This document shows, piece by piece, positions 29,798 through 36,921 of a DNA stretch of 36,921 nucleotides; position 1 is the stretch's first letter, and the number at the start of each line of letters is the position of its first letter. Both the position numbers and the translations under genes were made by a program. Origin of the DNA: Anaerolineae bacterium (GTDB lineage: Bacteria; Chloroflexota; Anaerolineae; Promineifilales; Promineifilaceae); contig JAUIAP010000053.1 in the NCBI GenBank assembly GCA_030425205.1, positions 1 through 36,921 of the forward strand, given 5' to 3'. The notes beneath the pieces were generated by a model. It searched no databases and was not told where the DNA came from. It saw nothing but the letters and a program-made list of their open reading frames with translations.

Positions 29798-31716
29798 GCG
29801 TCTTCGGTCCTTTCTATTGGAATATGGGCAATCAGCGTACTGCCACTATTAATTGATGAAATAATTTCTAAATGTCCTTCAAACACCTCTAAACGTTCTT
29901 GCATTCCAAGCAGCCCCAATGATTTACCGTGACGGCTCAACTTCTCAAAATCAAGCGTTGGCAGCCCTTTCCCATTATCCTCCACGCTGACCGTCACTTC
30001 ATCCACATCACGGCGCAATTCTACGGCGACGACAGTTGCCTCTGCATGTTTCCCAACGTTGGTCAAGGCCTCTTGCACAAAGCGATAGAGCGTGATTTTG
30101 AGCGATTCGGGGAGATCTACTTGGTCACCCTCAAACTGGACGATCAGGCGGGTATGGTGGGCGAAATCACGACATAGACTGTCGAGTGCGGTCGCAAGTC
30201 CGACGCGGTCCAGTCCCGCTGGGCGCATCGCCTTTGCCAATTGGCTCAGGCGATTCATCGTGTCACTGATTAGTTCGAGCGCGTCATCGAGTTGTTCGGC
30301 GTGTTCTTCAGAAAGGCGCGAGATGTCGTCGCGCAGAATGCTGAGATGGATTCGCAACGCCGTTAAGGCTTGCCCCGATTCGTCGTGCAACTCACGTGAA
30401 AGCCGTGACCGTTCCGCCTCTTGCACCTCGACCAACTTGCGGCTCAGCTGTTTGAGCTGTTCACCACGCTGGCGCGAATGGGTGAAGAGCTGCGCGTTGT
30501 AGATGGCAATGGCCGCCCAGTGACTCACTAAGTCGAGCAGTTGGCGATCTTCCATCGTGAAGGCAAATGGTTTGCGATGTGTTCCGCCGATGATGCCAAT
30601 CAGTTCATTGCCAACGATTAGGGGCGCCATCAACAACGAGTGCCAGTCGACTGGCGCGACGTTAGCTGGTGAATCCCGAAATGCATTCTCGTTGATCATC
30701 ACGGGCTTATGCGTTTCGATCAGGCGGCGAATGGCTGGTTCATCTTGTGACAGTCGCACCCCTTTCATCTGGCTGCTCAATAGACCAAAGACCGACTCAA
30801 AAACAAACACATTATCTCGCGCCAACAGGACAGAGGTCGTTTCGGCCGAAAACATCGGCGACAATCGCTCCAACAGCAGCTTTAGTACTTCCTCCAAATC
30901 CAACGTCGCCGTCACAATCCGCCCCAAGCGCTCCAGCGCAACCAGTTGATGAGTCTGTTGGCGCAGCCGCGATTGCGTCTGTTTTAGCTGCGTGATGTCC
31001 CGCGAAATGGCGATAATTGTGGCCTGTGTTGGGCTCTCCGCGATCAATCGGGCGCGGGTATCAAACCAGACATGATGCCCCAGTTTGTGACGAATCCGAT
31101 AGGTGATGGTCGCCATTTCAGTGGTATTGACCGTCTCACTAAAATATTTGAAGAGACGCTGCCGTTCTTCAGGATGAATCAGCTCATAAAACGATTGCCC
31201 CAAAAGATTTTCTGGCTCATACCCTAATAATACTTGTAGGGCTGGCGAGGCAAATAATAAGTGGCCTTCAATTGTGTGTCTCGTTACGAGGTCGGTGTGG
31301 CTGTCGTTTAAGAGGCGCGTCTGTAGCTGCTCATCACGCAGCTGCTCCTCCATCTCCGTGCGCTCGGTCACATCATGGATCAACAAAATGCGTGACCCCG
31401 CCATTTTCTTGTACTTGATTATGCACCAAAGATGGTAGCCAATCCGATGGCGCAATCGCCACTGCGCATTGGGCGTGATAACGTCATCGAGATCGGCAAG
31501 GAAAAGCTCTGCTGCGGATTGGTTGGCGGGGTGGAGGAGATAGATAAAATTTCGGCCGATTAACTCCTCTCGCTCATGTCCTAACATCTGGTGGCAGCTT
31601 GGTGAAATGTCCTGAATGATTCCACCTTCGCTCAACATCACCATAACATCAGTCATCTCTGTGGCGAGAAACTGAAAGTGTGCGGTCAGAAAAGAGGGAG
31701 GCGTCGTTTGTGCCAT
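29794..31716 (-). CDS. NarL-type sensor histidine kinase with two PAS domains and a GAF domain
   Basis: 640 residues from the ATG chosen (a TTG at 31764 would add 16). Order: PAS 15-124, PAS 135-246, GAF about 260-410, HisKA_3 with RSRLSRELHDESGQALTAL (phospho-acceptor H444), and a HATPase domain with VGKHAEATVV, VEDNGKGLP and GKSLGLLGMQERLEVFEG. No transmembrane segment, so a cytosolic sensor. All catalytic motifs are intact. HisKA_3 kinases normally pair with NarL/LuxR-type response regulators, but none is in the window; the adjacent regulator at 32074 is PhoB-type with its own kinase. It is followed by the His-less kinase-like gene. Confidence 0.9.
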   Translation of the reverse strand: MAQTTPPSFLTAHFQFLATEMTDVMVMLSEGGIIQDISPSCHQMLGHEREELIGRNFIYLLHPANQSAAELFLADLDDVITPNAQWRLRHRIGYHLWCIIKYKKMAGSRILLIHDVTERTEMEEQLRDEQLQTRLLNDSHTDLVTRHTIEGHLLFASPALQVLLGYEPENLLGQSFYELIHPEERQRLFKYFSETVNTTEMATITYRIRHKLGHHVWFDTRARLIAESPTQATIIAISRDITQLKQTQSRLRQQTHQLVALERLGRIVTATLDLEEVLKLLLERLSPMFSAETTSVLLARDNVFVFESVFGLLSSQMKGVRLSQDEPAIRRLIETHKPVMINENAFRDSPANVAPVDWHSLLMAPLIVGNELIGIIGGTHRKPFAFTMEDRQLLDLVSHWAAIAIYNAQLFTHSRQRGEQLKQLSRKLVEVQEAERSRLSRELHDESGQALTALRIHLSILRDDISRLSEEHAEQLDDALELISDTMNRLSQLAKAMRPAGLDRVGLATALDSLCRDFAHHTRLIVQFEGDQVDLPESLKITLYRFVQEALTNVGKHAEATVVAVELRRDVDEVTVSVEDNGKGLPTLDFEKLSRHGKSLGLLGMQERLEVFEGHLEIISSINSGSTLIAHIPIERTEDA

Positions 31717-31793
31717 TGTGTGTAAAAATGTGCTTCTTGTTATTAACTCACAGATAGTAGGCAACCATATTCACAGCCGCAATTAAAATCATG

Positions 31794-31810
31794 TTAACTT
31801 GACCTTAACA
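31794..31810. promoter_or_regulatory. TTAACT-N5-TTAACA direct repeat in the divergent kinase/regulator gap
   Basis: Two TTAAC hexamers with 11-bp periodicity, the geometry bound by PhoB/PhoP-type winged-helix regulators; another TTAACT is at 31743. The site may be bound by the PhoB-like protein encoded at 32074 and could control the leftward kinase pair. The rest of 31717-32073 (357 bp) shows AAAGGA as ribosome-binding site for 32074, but no firm promoter. Confidence 0.4.
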
Positions 31811-32073
31811 CAATGCGTATTGCAATTCGATGCTGATGGTTACAATCTATAGTGAGATCTTAAAATCGTAATGACCGTTCAGGTGTGCCGGTAATTTCCC
31901 CAACCCGACGATGGCTTGAAGCATGCTTTTGTTTCTCATCATCTATCCAATATGAACTCATGGCGTTCGTGTAGAATCGATTTTGCACGGATGGGTATAA
32001 ATACATCGGTTTTCGGCAATACCTGAATAACAATAAATTGTAACGGCATGAATAACAATGCGAAAGGAATCAA

Positions 32074-32781
32074 ATGGAGCCAAAGGTACTAATCGTTGAA
32101 GATGAAGTAACGTTGTTGGAAACGCTCGAATATAACCTGCAAAAGCAAGGGTATCGCGTTTTGACGGCGAGCCATGGGCGCGTTGCGCTACAACTTGCAC
32201 GGCAGCACACGCCCGATCTGATCCTGCTTGATGTGATGCTGCCCGGAATGGATGGGTTTGAACTATGCCGCATTCTGCGCCGTGAGATCAGTTCTCCCAT
32301 TTTGATGTTGACGGCCAAGGCTGACGAGATCGACAAAATCGTTGGACTGGAAGTGGGTGCGGATGATTACATCACCAAACCATTTAGCATGCGCGAGCTG
32401 TTGGCGCGGGTGAAGGCGCAACTGCGGCGCGTGCGCATCAATCGAGAAGAGACGGATGTGCCTGTTGTTGAAGTGCCAAAAAACGACACCCTGATTTTTG
32501 GCAATCTGATGATCAATATCGACCGACGCGAACTGCTCTTAAATGATGAACCCCTGCATCTCAAACCGAAAGAGTTTGAGCTGCTCCTCTTTTTGGCACG
32601 CAACAAGGGCATGGCGCTCTCGCGGGATTTGATTTTGGAGCGTGTTTGGGGTTGGACCAATGACAACAGCCGCACGGTAGACGTGCATGTACGCTGGCTG
32701 CGCGAAAAGATTGAGCCAGAACCGAGCAATGCCCAGCGCATCATTACCGTGCGTGGAATTGGCTATCGGTTTGAAGGTTAA
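32074..32781 (+). CDS. PhoB/OmpR-family response regulator
   Basis: 235 residues. Intact receiver: E9-D10-E11 acidic pocket, phospho-acceptor D53 (LILLDVMLPGMDGFE), T80 (ILMLTAKAD) and K102 (YITKPF). Winged-helix output domain from about 140, with LHLKPKEFELLLFLARNKGMALSRD, LERVWGWTNDNSRTVDVHVRWLREKIE and ITVRGIGYRFEG. The kinase gene follows after 31 nt, forming a normal pair. AAAGGA precedes the ATG. The closest relatives by pattern are PhoB/PhoP and ResD-like regulators; no phosphate-transport genes are nearby, so the signal is not established. Confidence 0.93.
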   Translation: MEPKVLIVEDEVTLLETLEYNLQKQGYRVLTASHGRVALQLARQHTPDLILLDVMLPGMDGFELCRILRREISSPILMLTAKADEIDKIVGLEVGADDYITKPFSMRELLARVKAQLRRVRINREETDVPVVEVPKNDTLIFGNLMINIDRRELLLNDEPLHLKPKEFELLLFLARNKGMALSRDLILERVWGWTNDNSRTVDVHVRWLREKIEPEPSNAQRIITVRGIGYRFEG

Positions 32782-32812
32782 AGGGGATTCCTACTCCCGT
32801 CGCACGCCACTC

Positions 32813-34165
32813 ATGACTATGTGGAAACGCTATACGCTGCTGCTCGCGGCGGTTATCATTTTGTTGGGGATATGGACGGGAATGACGACGGGATCGCGTC
32901 TGGTTTGGGTCGTCTTTGGCTTGACGCTGCTATTGGTGGGGGGATTGGGCTGGTATATTGAACAGGAAGTCATCCGACCGGCACGTCGCTTACGACAGGA
33001 GGTTGAGCGTGCGGTTGCAGGAGAGAAGGGGGTCGGGATGTGGCGGCAGCGGCGTGGGGAAATCGGCCGATTGTCTCAAACCCTTGCCACCTATCAAGAT
33101 CACGTCCAGGAAGAACACGGCTACCTGACCCACCAACTCAAACGGCTGCAAACCGTCTTCGCACAAATGGCTGATGGGGTCATCATCACGACGCCGCTCG
33201 GCAATGTGCAGATGGCAAATTTAGCCGCGTTAAAGCTGTTCAGCCAAACGCACGATCAGGTTATCGACCGCTCATTTGCCGAAGTCGTGCGCCACCATGA
33301 CATCATCCATCTTTGGCAACGCTGCATGGAGACAAACGAACCCCATCACAACGTCATTGAAGTGCGCGGCGGTCTCTTTTTGCAGGTCGATTGCACCCCG
33401 TTGAATGAAGCGGGTGTTCGAGCGGGCTGTGTCATATTGCTGCACGACCTGACATCTGTCCACAGACTCGAAACGGTGCGGCGCGACTTTATCAGCAACA
33501 TTTCCCACGAATTACGCACGCCGCTCGCCTCACTCCGCGCCGTTGTCGATACGCTCCATAACGGTGCGCTCGACGACCCCCCAATAGCACAACGCTTTTT
33601 AGCGCGGGCAGACCACGAGGTTGACGCACTGACCCAGATGGTGCAGGAGCTTTTTGAGCTCTCGCGCATCGAGTCGGGGCGTGTTCCGCTCAAGCTGACA
33701 TCGACCGCGATTGATGGCGTGATTGAGAACGTAATCGGCCGAATGCACTCAGCGGCCGAACGCAAACATTTGACGATTGAAAAGGACATTGCCAAAAATC
33801 TCCCGCCTGTCCTTGTCGATCCACCGCGTATCGAGCAGGTTTTGACCAACCTGCTACACAATGCGATCAAATTCTCGCTCGATGGTGGGACAGTCACAAT
33901 TGTTGCCAAGCCGTCTCCAATAGATGCGGGCTTTATTCAAGTCAGTGTCCAAGATAACGGCGTCGGCATCCCAAAACACGCCCTTTCCCGCATCTTTGAA
34001 CGCTTCTACAAAATAGATCGCGCCCGCACGTCAGGACAAGGCACAGGATTGGGATTGGCCATCGCCAAACACCTGATCCAAGTGCATGGTGGCAAAATTT
34101 GGGCCACAAGTCGTGAGAACAAGGGGAGTACGTTCTATTTCACGTTGCAAGTGAGTGGGGAATAA
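32813..34165 (+). CDS. PhoR-like membrane sensor histidine kinase
   Basis: 450 residues from the ATG at 32813. Two N-terminal transmembrane helices (about 7-24 and 30-49) with almost no external loop, a HAMP-like linker (50-105), PAS domain (110-215), HisKA with FISNISHELRTPLASLRA (H232) and HATPase with LTNLLHNAIKFS, VQDNGVGIP, IFERFYKIDRA and GTGLGLAIAKHLIQVHGG. This is the PhoR/WalK/VicK architecture. The lack of an external sensory loop suggests the PAS domain or membrane state is sensed. Cognate partner is the PhoB-like regulator immediately upstream. The start is uncertain, since upstream in-frame codons overlap the regulator gene and no clear Shine-Dalgarno is near. Confidence 0.9.
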   Translation: MTMWKRYTLLLAAVIILLGIWTGMTTGSRLVWVVFGLTLLLVGGLGWYIEQEVIRPARRLRQEVERAVAGEKGVGMWRQRRGEIGRLSQTLATYQDHVQEEHGYLTHQLKRLQTVFAQMADGVIITTPLGNVQMANLAALKLFSQTHDQVIDRSFAEVVRHHDIIHLWQRCMETNEPHHNVIEVRGGLFLQVDCTPLNEAGVRAGCVILLHDLTSVHRLETVRRDFISNISHELRTPLASLRAVVDTLHNGALDDPPIAQRFLARADHEVDALTQMVQELFELSRIESGRVPLKLTSTAIDGVIENVIGRMHSAAERKHLTIEKDIAKNLPPVLVDPPRIEQVLTNLLHNAIKFSLDGGTVTIVAKPSPIDAGFIQVSVQDNGVGIPKHALSRIFERFYKIDRARTSGQGTGLGLAIAKHLIQVHGGKIWATSRENKGSTFYFTLQVSGE

Positions 34166-34205
34166 TTGGGTTGGAACGAGATTTCGATGACCCGCAACCA
34201 ACGCA

Positions 34206-34252
34206 CTTAAGCGCGTTTCGCGTATCAGCCTGCGGCTTTAGCCGTAGGATTT
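34206..34252 (+). repeat. Dispersed intergenic repeat, copy C (3' part)
   Basis: 47 bp identical to 28034-28080, including the CCTGCGGCT-TT-AGCCGTAGG hairpin and the terminal CGTAGGATTT. The 5' part of the element is not recognisable here. Like copy B, it lies between convergent genes. Confidence 0.85.
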
Positions 34253-34263
34253 CAGGAATCCAG

Positions 34264-34303
34264 TTTTTAGGGTCTCACAGATGCACCTGTGAGACCCTGA
34301 AAA
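34264..34303. terminator. Perfect 12-bp hairpin between convergent kinase and leuS genes
   Basis: AGGGTCTCACAG (34269-34280) and CTGTGAGACCCT (34287-34298) pair without mismatch around ATGCAC, and the flanking TTTTT and GAAAAA can extend the stem. The U-run precedes the stem in the plus direction instead of following it, so it is not a textbook terminator, but its place between two convergent stops supports that role. Confidence 0.6.
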
Positions 34304-34327
34304 AGAGCCATCCGCGCCGCAGACAGC

Positions 34328-36921
34328 CTAAACGACAATATTGACCAAACGACCGCGAATCACAATGATTTTGCGCACCTCTTTGCCGTCGATAAAGCGT
34401 TGCACCGTCTCTGACGTCAGCGCGGCTGCTTTCGCGTCTTCCTCGCCAATATCGGCACTCACTTCGATTTTATCGCGCACCTTTCCATTGACCTGCACCA
34501 CCAGTTCGATGCTTTCCTCTTTGGCGACTGCTGCGTCAAATTCGGGCCACGACTGCACATGCACGCTTTCGCTGTTGCCGCGCTGCGCCCACAGCTCTTC
34601 GGTGACATGCGGTGAGATCGGAGCCAACAACAAGATCAGTGTGTCGGCCGCCTCATTCCACGCCTCAACACTGACATTCGCTTTTTTCAGTGCGTCGATC
34701 AGCGTGTTGCGCAATTCCATCAGGGCGGCAATCGCGGTGTTAAAGCTGAACAGTTCGATTTCTCGGCCGACTTTCTCAATCGTCTGATGCGTCTTACGTC
34801 GCACCGCCTTAGAAGCCTTCTCGTTCACCTTTTTCGGTGCGTAATCTTCCGTTCCAATGCGCCACACGTCACGCAGAAAGCGCGTCGTGCCAGCAATGCC
34901 GCGACTGTTCCAAGGGCCACCCTTTTCCCAATCAAATGCGAACATCAAATACGCCCGCACGGCATCTGCACCGTACTCTGCCACCAGTGCATCAGGGTCA
35001 ACGACGTTGCCCTTTGACTTTGACATACGCTGGATTTCCAGATGATGTTTCAGTTGATTGACCGTGTTTTCACCGGGAATCGCTGCAATCGAAACAACCG
35101 CATCAGGCAGCAATTCAACAATTGTTGTCGCCTCACTATTGCCAACATGCAGTACGTTTTCCGTGCGGCGCATCAACTCGCCTGCAACCGTTCCATCTGG
35201 AACCAGTTCTGGAACTGCATCCACAACTGAGACCGACGACGCGTACAGCTTCCCATCGCGCATCTCGCCTATGGCGATAACGATGTCCCCCTTGCGCTCT
35301 TCGCCCAAAATTTGCCCTTGATTGCGCAGCATCTTAAACGGCTCGGCAAACATCTCGCGCGGATCACGCCCATGCTCGGCCGCCACCGTTGCCGCCTCAT
35401 CAAAAATGCCAATATCGCGCATCACTTTGTTGAAAAAACGCGCATACAGCAGGTGCATGACGGCGTGTTCTGCCCCACCCGTGTAGGTGTCAACGGGCAG
35501 CCAGTATGCCGCTTCTTCCGCATCAAACGGCGCATCTGTCGTCTGCGGACTCAGATAGCGATACCAATACCATGACGAACACATGAAGGTATCCATCGTG
35601 TCTGTTTCGCGGGTGGCAGGGTTGCCGTCGCTGTCGACCGTCTGCAAGAACGGATCGTGATAGGTCAATGGACTGCGACCCGTCGGCATGAAATCGACAT
35701 CTGACGGCAGAACAACCGGCAAATCTGCATCTGCAACAGGTTCGATCTCGCCATCCGCACGATAGATCATCGGAATGGGGCTACCCCAGTAGCGTTGGCG
35801 GCTGATCAGCCAGTCACGCATCCGATAGTTGACCGTCTCTTTGCCGATGCCATGTTCTTCCAGATAGTCGATGGCCCGCGCAATGGCTGGGTTCTTACGC
35901 CCTTTCTCTGTGTTGACCTCTGTGCCATTCAAAACGCCACTGTTGATCATCACGCCACTTTCAACAATCGCCGCATCCATGTCCGCTTCAACCAACATCT
36001 CTTCCATGCTCGCTGGCTGGATGACGGGAGTAATGGTCAACCCAAACGCACGCGCAAACTCAAAGTCGCGCTGGTCATGCGCGGGAACGGCCATGATCGC
36101 GCCTGTACCATAGGTCATCAGCACGTAGTCGGCGATCCAGATGGGGACACGTTCGCTGTTGACAGGGTTGATCGCATAGCCGCCCGTGAAGACGCCTGTT
36201 TTCAGCCGATCTTCACTCATCCTTTCAATCTCATTGCTCGCCGCTGCCGCTTGCTTGTATGCCGCAACTGCGTTTGCCTTTTCATCGGTCGTGATTTTCT
36301 CAACCAGCGGATGCTCGGGTGACAGCACCATGAAGGTCGCGCCCCACAACGTATCGGGACGGGTGGTGAATACCTCGATGGGGTCGTCATCTTCTGTGGT
36401 GAAGGTGACAAACGCGCCTTCAGATCGGCCGATCCAGTTCGTCTGCATCAGTCTGATCGGCTCGGGCCAATCGATCCCGTCAAAGTCCAACAGCTCATCC
36501 GCATATTGCGTGATGCGGAAGAACCACTGCTCCATCAGCTTTTGGACGACCGGTTGTCCCAGCCGCTCATCCTTGCCATCGATCACCTGCTCATTCGCCA
36601 ACACTGTTTGCAGTGCTTCCGACCAGTTGACCATCGCCTCGTTTCGATAGGCCAGCCCCGATTCGTAGAACTTCTTGAAAAACCATTCCGTCCACTTGTA
36701 ATAATCAGGCTGGCACGAAACCATCTCGCGCTCCCAGTCAAACATGTTGCCCATGCTCTTCATCTGGTTGCGCATGTGTTCGATGTTGCTGTACGTCCAC
36801 TTCCACGGATGGATGTTGCGCTGTACGGCCGCATTTTCGGCGGGCAGTCCAAACGCATCAAATCCCATCGGGAACAGCACGTTGTAACCCTTCATCCGCA
36901 TGTAACGTGCTGTTCCCGATG
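34328..36921 (-). CDS. leuS: Leucyl-tRNA synthetase, N-terminus outside the window
   Basis: The frame stays open to the window edge, so about 864 C-terminal residues are present and the HIGH-containing start is missing. Visible: GYNVLFPMGFDAFGLPAENAA near the left end, the CP1 editing domain (FTTRPDTLWGATFMVLSPEHPLV, TGAIMAVPAHDQRDFEFA), YRMRDWLISRQRYWGSPIPMI, SSWYWYRYLSP, GGAEHAVMHLLYARF, the class I signature as RMSKSKGNVVDPD, and an anticodon-binding domain (ISPHVTEELW) with a C-terminal VQVNGKVRDKIEV domain. About 105 residues separate MLRNQGQIL from RMSKS, longer than the leucine-specific insertion I recall for E. coli. Charges tRNA-Leu. Confidence 0.96.
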   Translation of the reverse strand, partial: SGTARYMRMKGYNVLFPMGFDAFGLPAENAAVQRNIHPWKWTYSNIEHMRNQMKSMGNMFDWEREMVSCQPDYYKWTEWFFKKFYESGLAYRNEAMVNWSEALQTVLANEQVIDGKDERLGQPVVQKLMEQWFFRITQYADELLDFDGIDWPEPIRLMQTNWIGRSEGAFVTFTTEDDDPIEVFTTRPDTLWGATFMVLSPEHPLVEKITTDEKANAVAAYKQAAAASNEIERMSEDRLKTGVFTGGYAINPVNSERVPIWIADYVLMTYGTGAIMAVPAHDQRDFEFARAFGLTITPVIQPASMEEMLVEADMDAAIVESGVMINSGVLNGTEVNTEKGRKNPAIARAIDYLEEHGIGKETVNYRMRDWLISRQRYWGSPIPMIYRADGEIEPVADADLPVVLPSDVDFMPTGRSPLTYHDPFLQTVDSDGNPATRETDTMDTFMCSSWYWYRYLSPQTTDAPFDAEEAAYWLPVDTYTGGAEHAVMHLLYARFFNKVMRDIGIFDEAATVAAEHGRDPREMFAEPFKMLRNQGQILGEERKGDIVIAIGEMRDGKLYASSVSVVDAVPELVPDGTVAGELMRRTENVLHVGNSEATTIVELLPDAVVSIAAIPGENTVNQLKHHLEIQRMSKSKGNVVDPDALVAEYGADAVRAYLMFAFDWEKGGPWNSRGIAGTTRFLRDVWRIGTEDYAPKKVNEKASKAVRRKTHQTIEKVGREIELFSFNTAIAALMELRNTLIDALKKANVSVEAWNEAADTLILLLAPISPHVTEELWAQRGNSESVHVQSWPEFDAAVAKEESIELVVQVNGKVRDKIEVSADIGEEDAKAAALTSETVQRFIDGKEVRKIIVIRGRLVNIVV

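Larger units (their letters stand above)
607..36432. repeat. Dispersed palindrome TCGGCCGA, 50 copies (HIP1-like)
   Basis: Manual reading finds 50 copies, first at 607-614 and last at 36425-36432, about one per 740 bp; chance would give less than one. All but three have A or T on both sides (WTCGGCCGAW). Every copy is inside a coding region. In coding frame 32 read Ser-Ala-Asp/Glu, 14 read x-Gly-Arg and 4 read x-Arg-Pro. Two are nearly adjacent at 11101 and 11110. The maleate-isomerase-like, Rrf2, PqqD, PPC and both response-regulator genes have none. Confidence 0.9.

Noticed and set aside
30092..30502. 136-codon plus-strand ORF opposite the NarL-type kinase
   Set aside because: Shadow of the conserved kinase frame; Ser/Arg-rich translation without homology.
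1..36921. tRNA or rRNA genes and a replication origin
   Set aside because: No cloverleaf with CCA-end or TpsiC-like box, no rRNA core sequence and no DnaA-box cluster noticed by eye; a tRNA scan would be decisive.

Overview
The window looks like a bacterial chromosome segment of moderate GC, most plausibly from the phylum Chloroflexota (Anaerolineae/Caldilineae-like). This is an inference from gene style: a T-box-controlled trpE, PQQ-type dehydrogenase and SH3b exported proteins, class III CoA-transferases, and many hairpin and short-period repeats between genes. No rRNA, tRNA, CRISPR array, transposase or prophage gene was seen.

Layout. 1-3.2 kb: trpE behind a Trp-specific T-box leader, with a small ORF resembling a trpG start downstream; a divergent, apparently leaderless Rrf2-type regulator; a Tat-signal protein. 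3.2-7.2 kb: repeats, a SAM methyltransferase and dinB (one transcription unit), a KptA-type RNA 2'-phosphotransferase and a two-domain sulfurtransferase. 7.2-12 kb: a response regulator with a degenerate receiver, a large GT-C-like membrane protein, and a PqqD / lasso-B2-like protease / HPr-kinase-like trio. 12-15 kb: SH3b protein, PQQ-type sugar dehydrogenase, PPC/DUF296 protein.

15.2-25.3 kb is the most unusual block: two divergent catabolic operons read away from a palindromic operator at 21514-21545. Leftward: tandem-domain nitrilase-family protein, class A flavin monooxygenase, alpha/beta-hydrolase-fold protein, seven-helix membrane protein, isochorismatase-type amidase, class III CoA-transferase. 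Rightward: maleate-isomerase/racemase-like protein, LeuC-like and LeuD-like hydratase subunits, second class III CoA-transferase. The enzyme set parallels oxidative N-heteroaromatic degradation (ring oxygenation, amide hydrolysis to a cis-unsaturated diacid, then isomerisation or hydration and CoA activation), but several members have altered active sites and no ring-opening iron dioxygenase is present, so it does not match a pathway I can name.

25.5-27.9 kb: ECF sigma factor, likely anti-sigma factor and lipoprotein beta-propeller. 28-34.2 kb: a translationally coupled pair of sensor kinases (one intact, one lacking its phospho-acceptor His) divergent from a PhoB/PhoR-like two-component pair. 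The window ends inside leuS.

Two genome-scale signals cross all of this. The palindrome TCGGCCGA occurs 50 times by my manual count, every time inside a coding region, like cyanobacterial HIP1. Heptanucleotide repeats, often as paired inverted arms, sit between genes and have entered the leuC-like and leuD-like reading frames.
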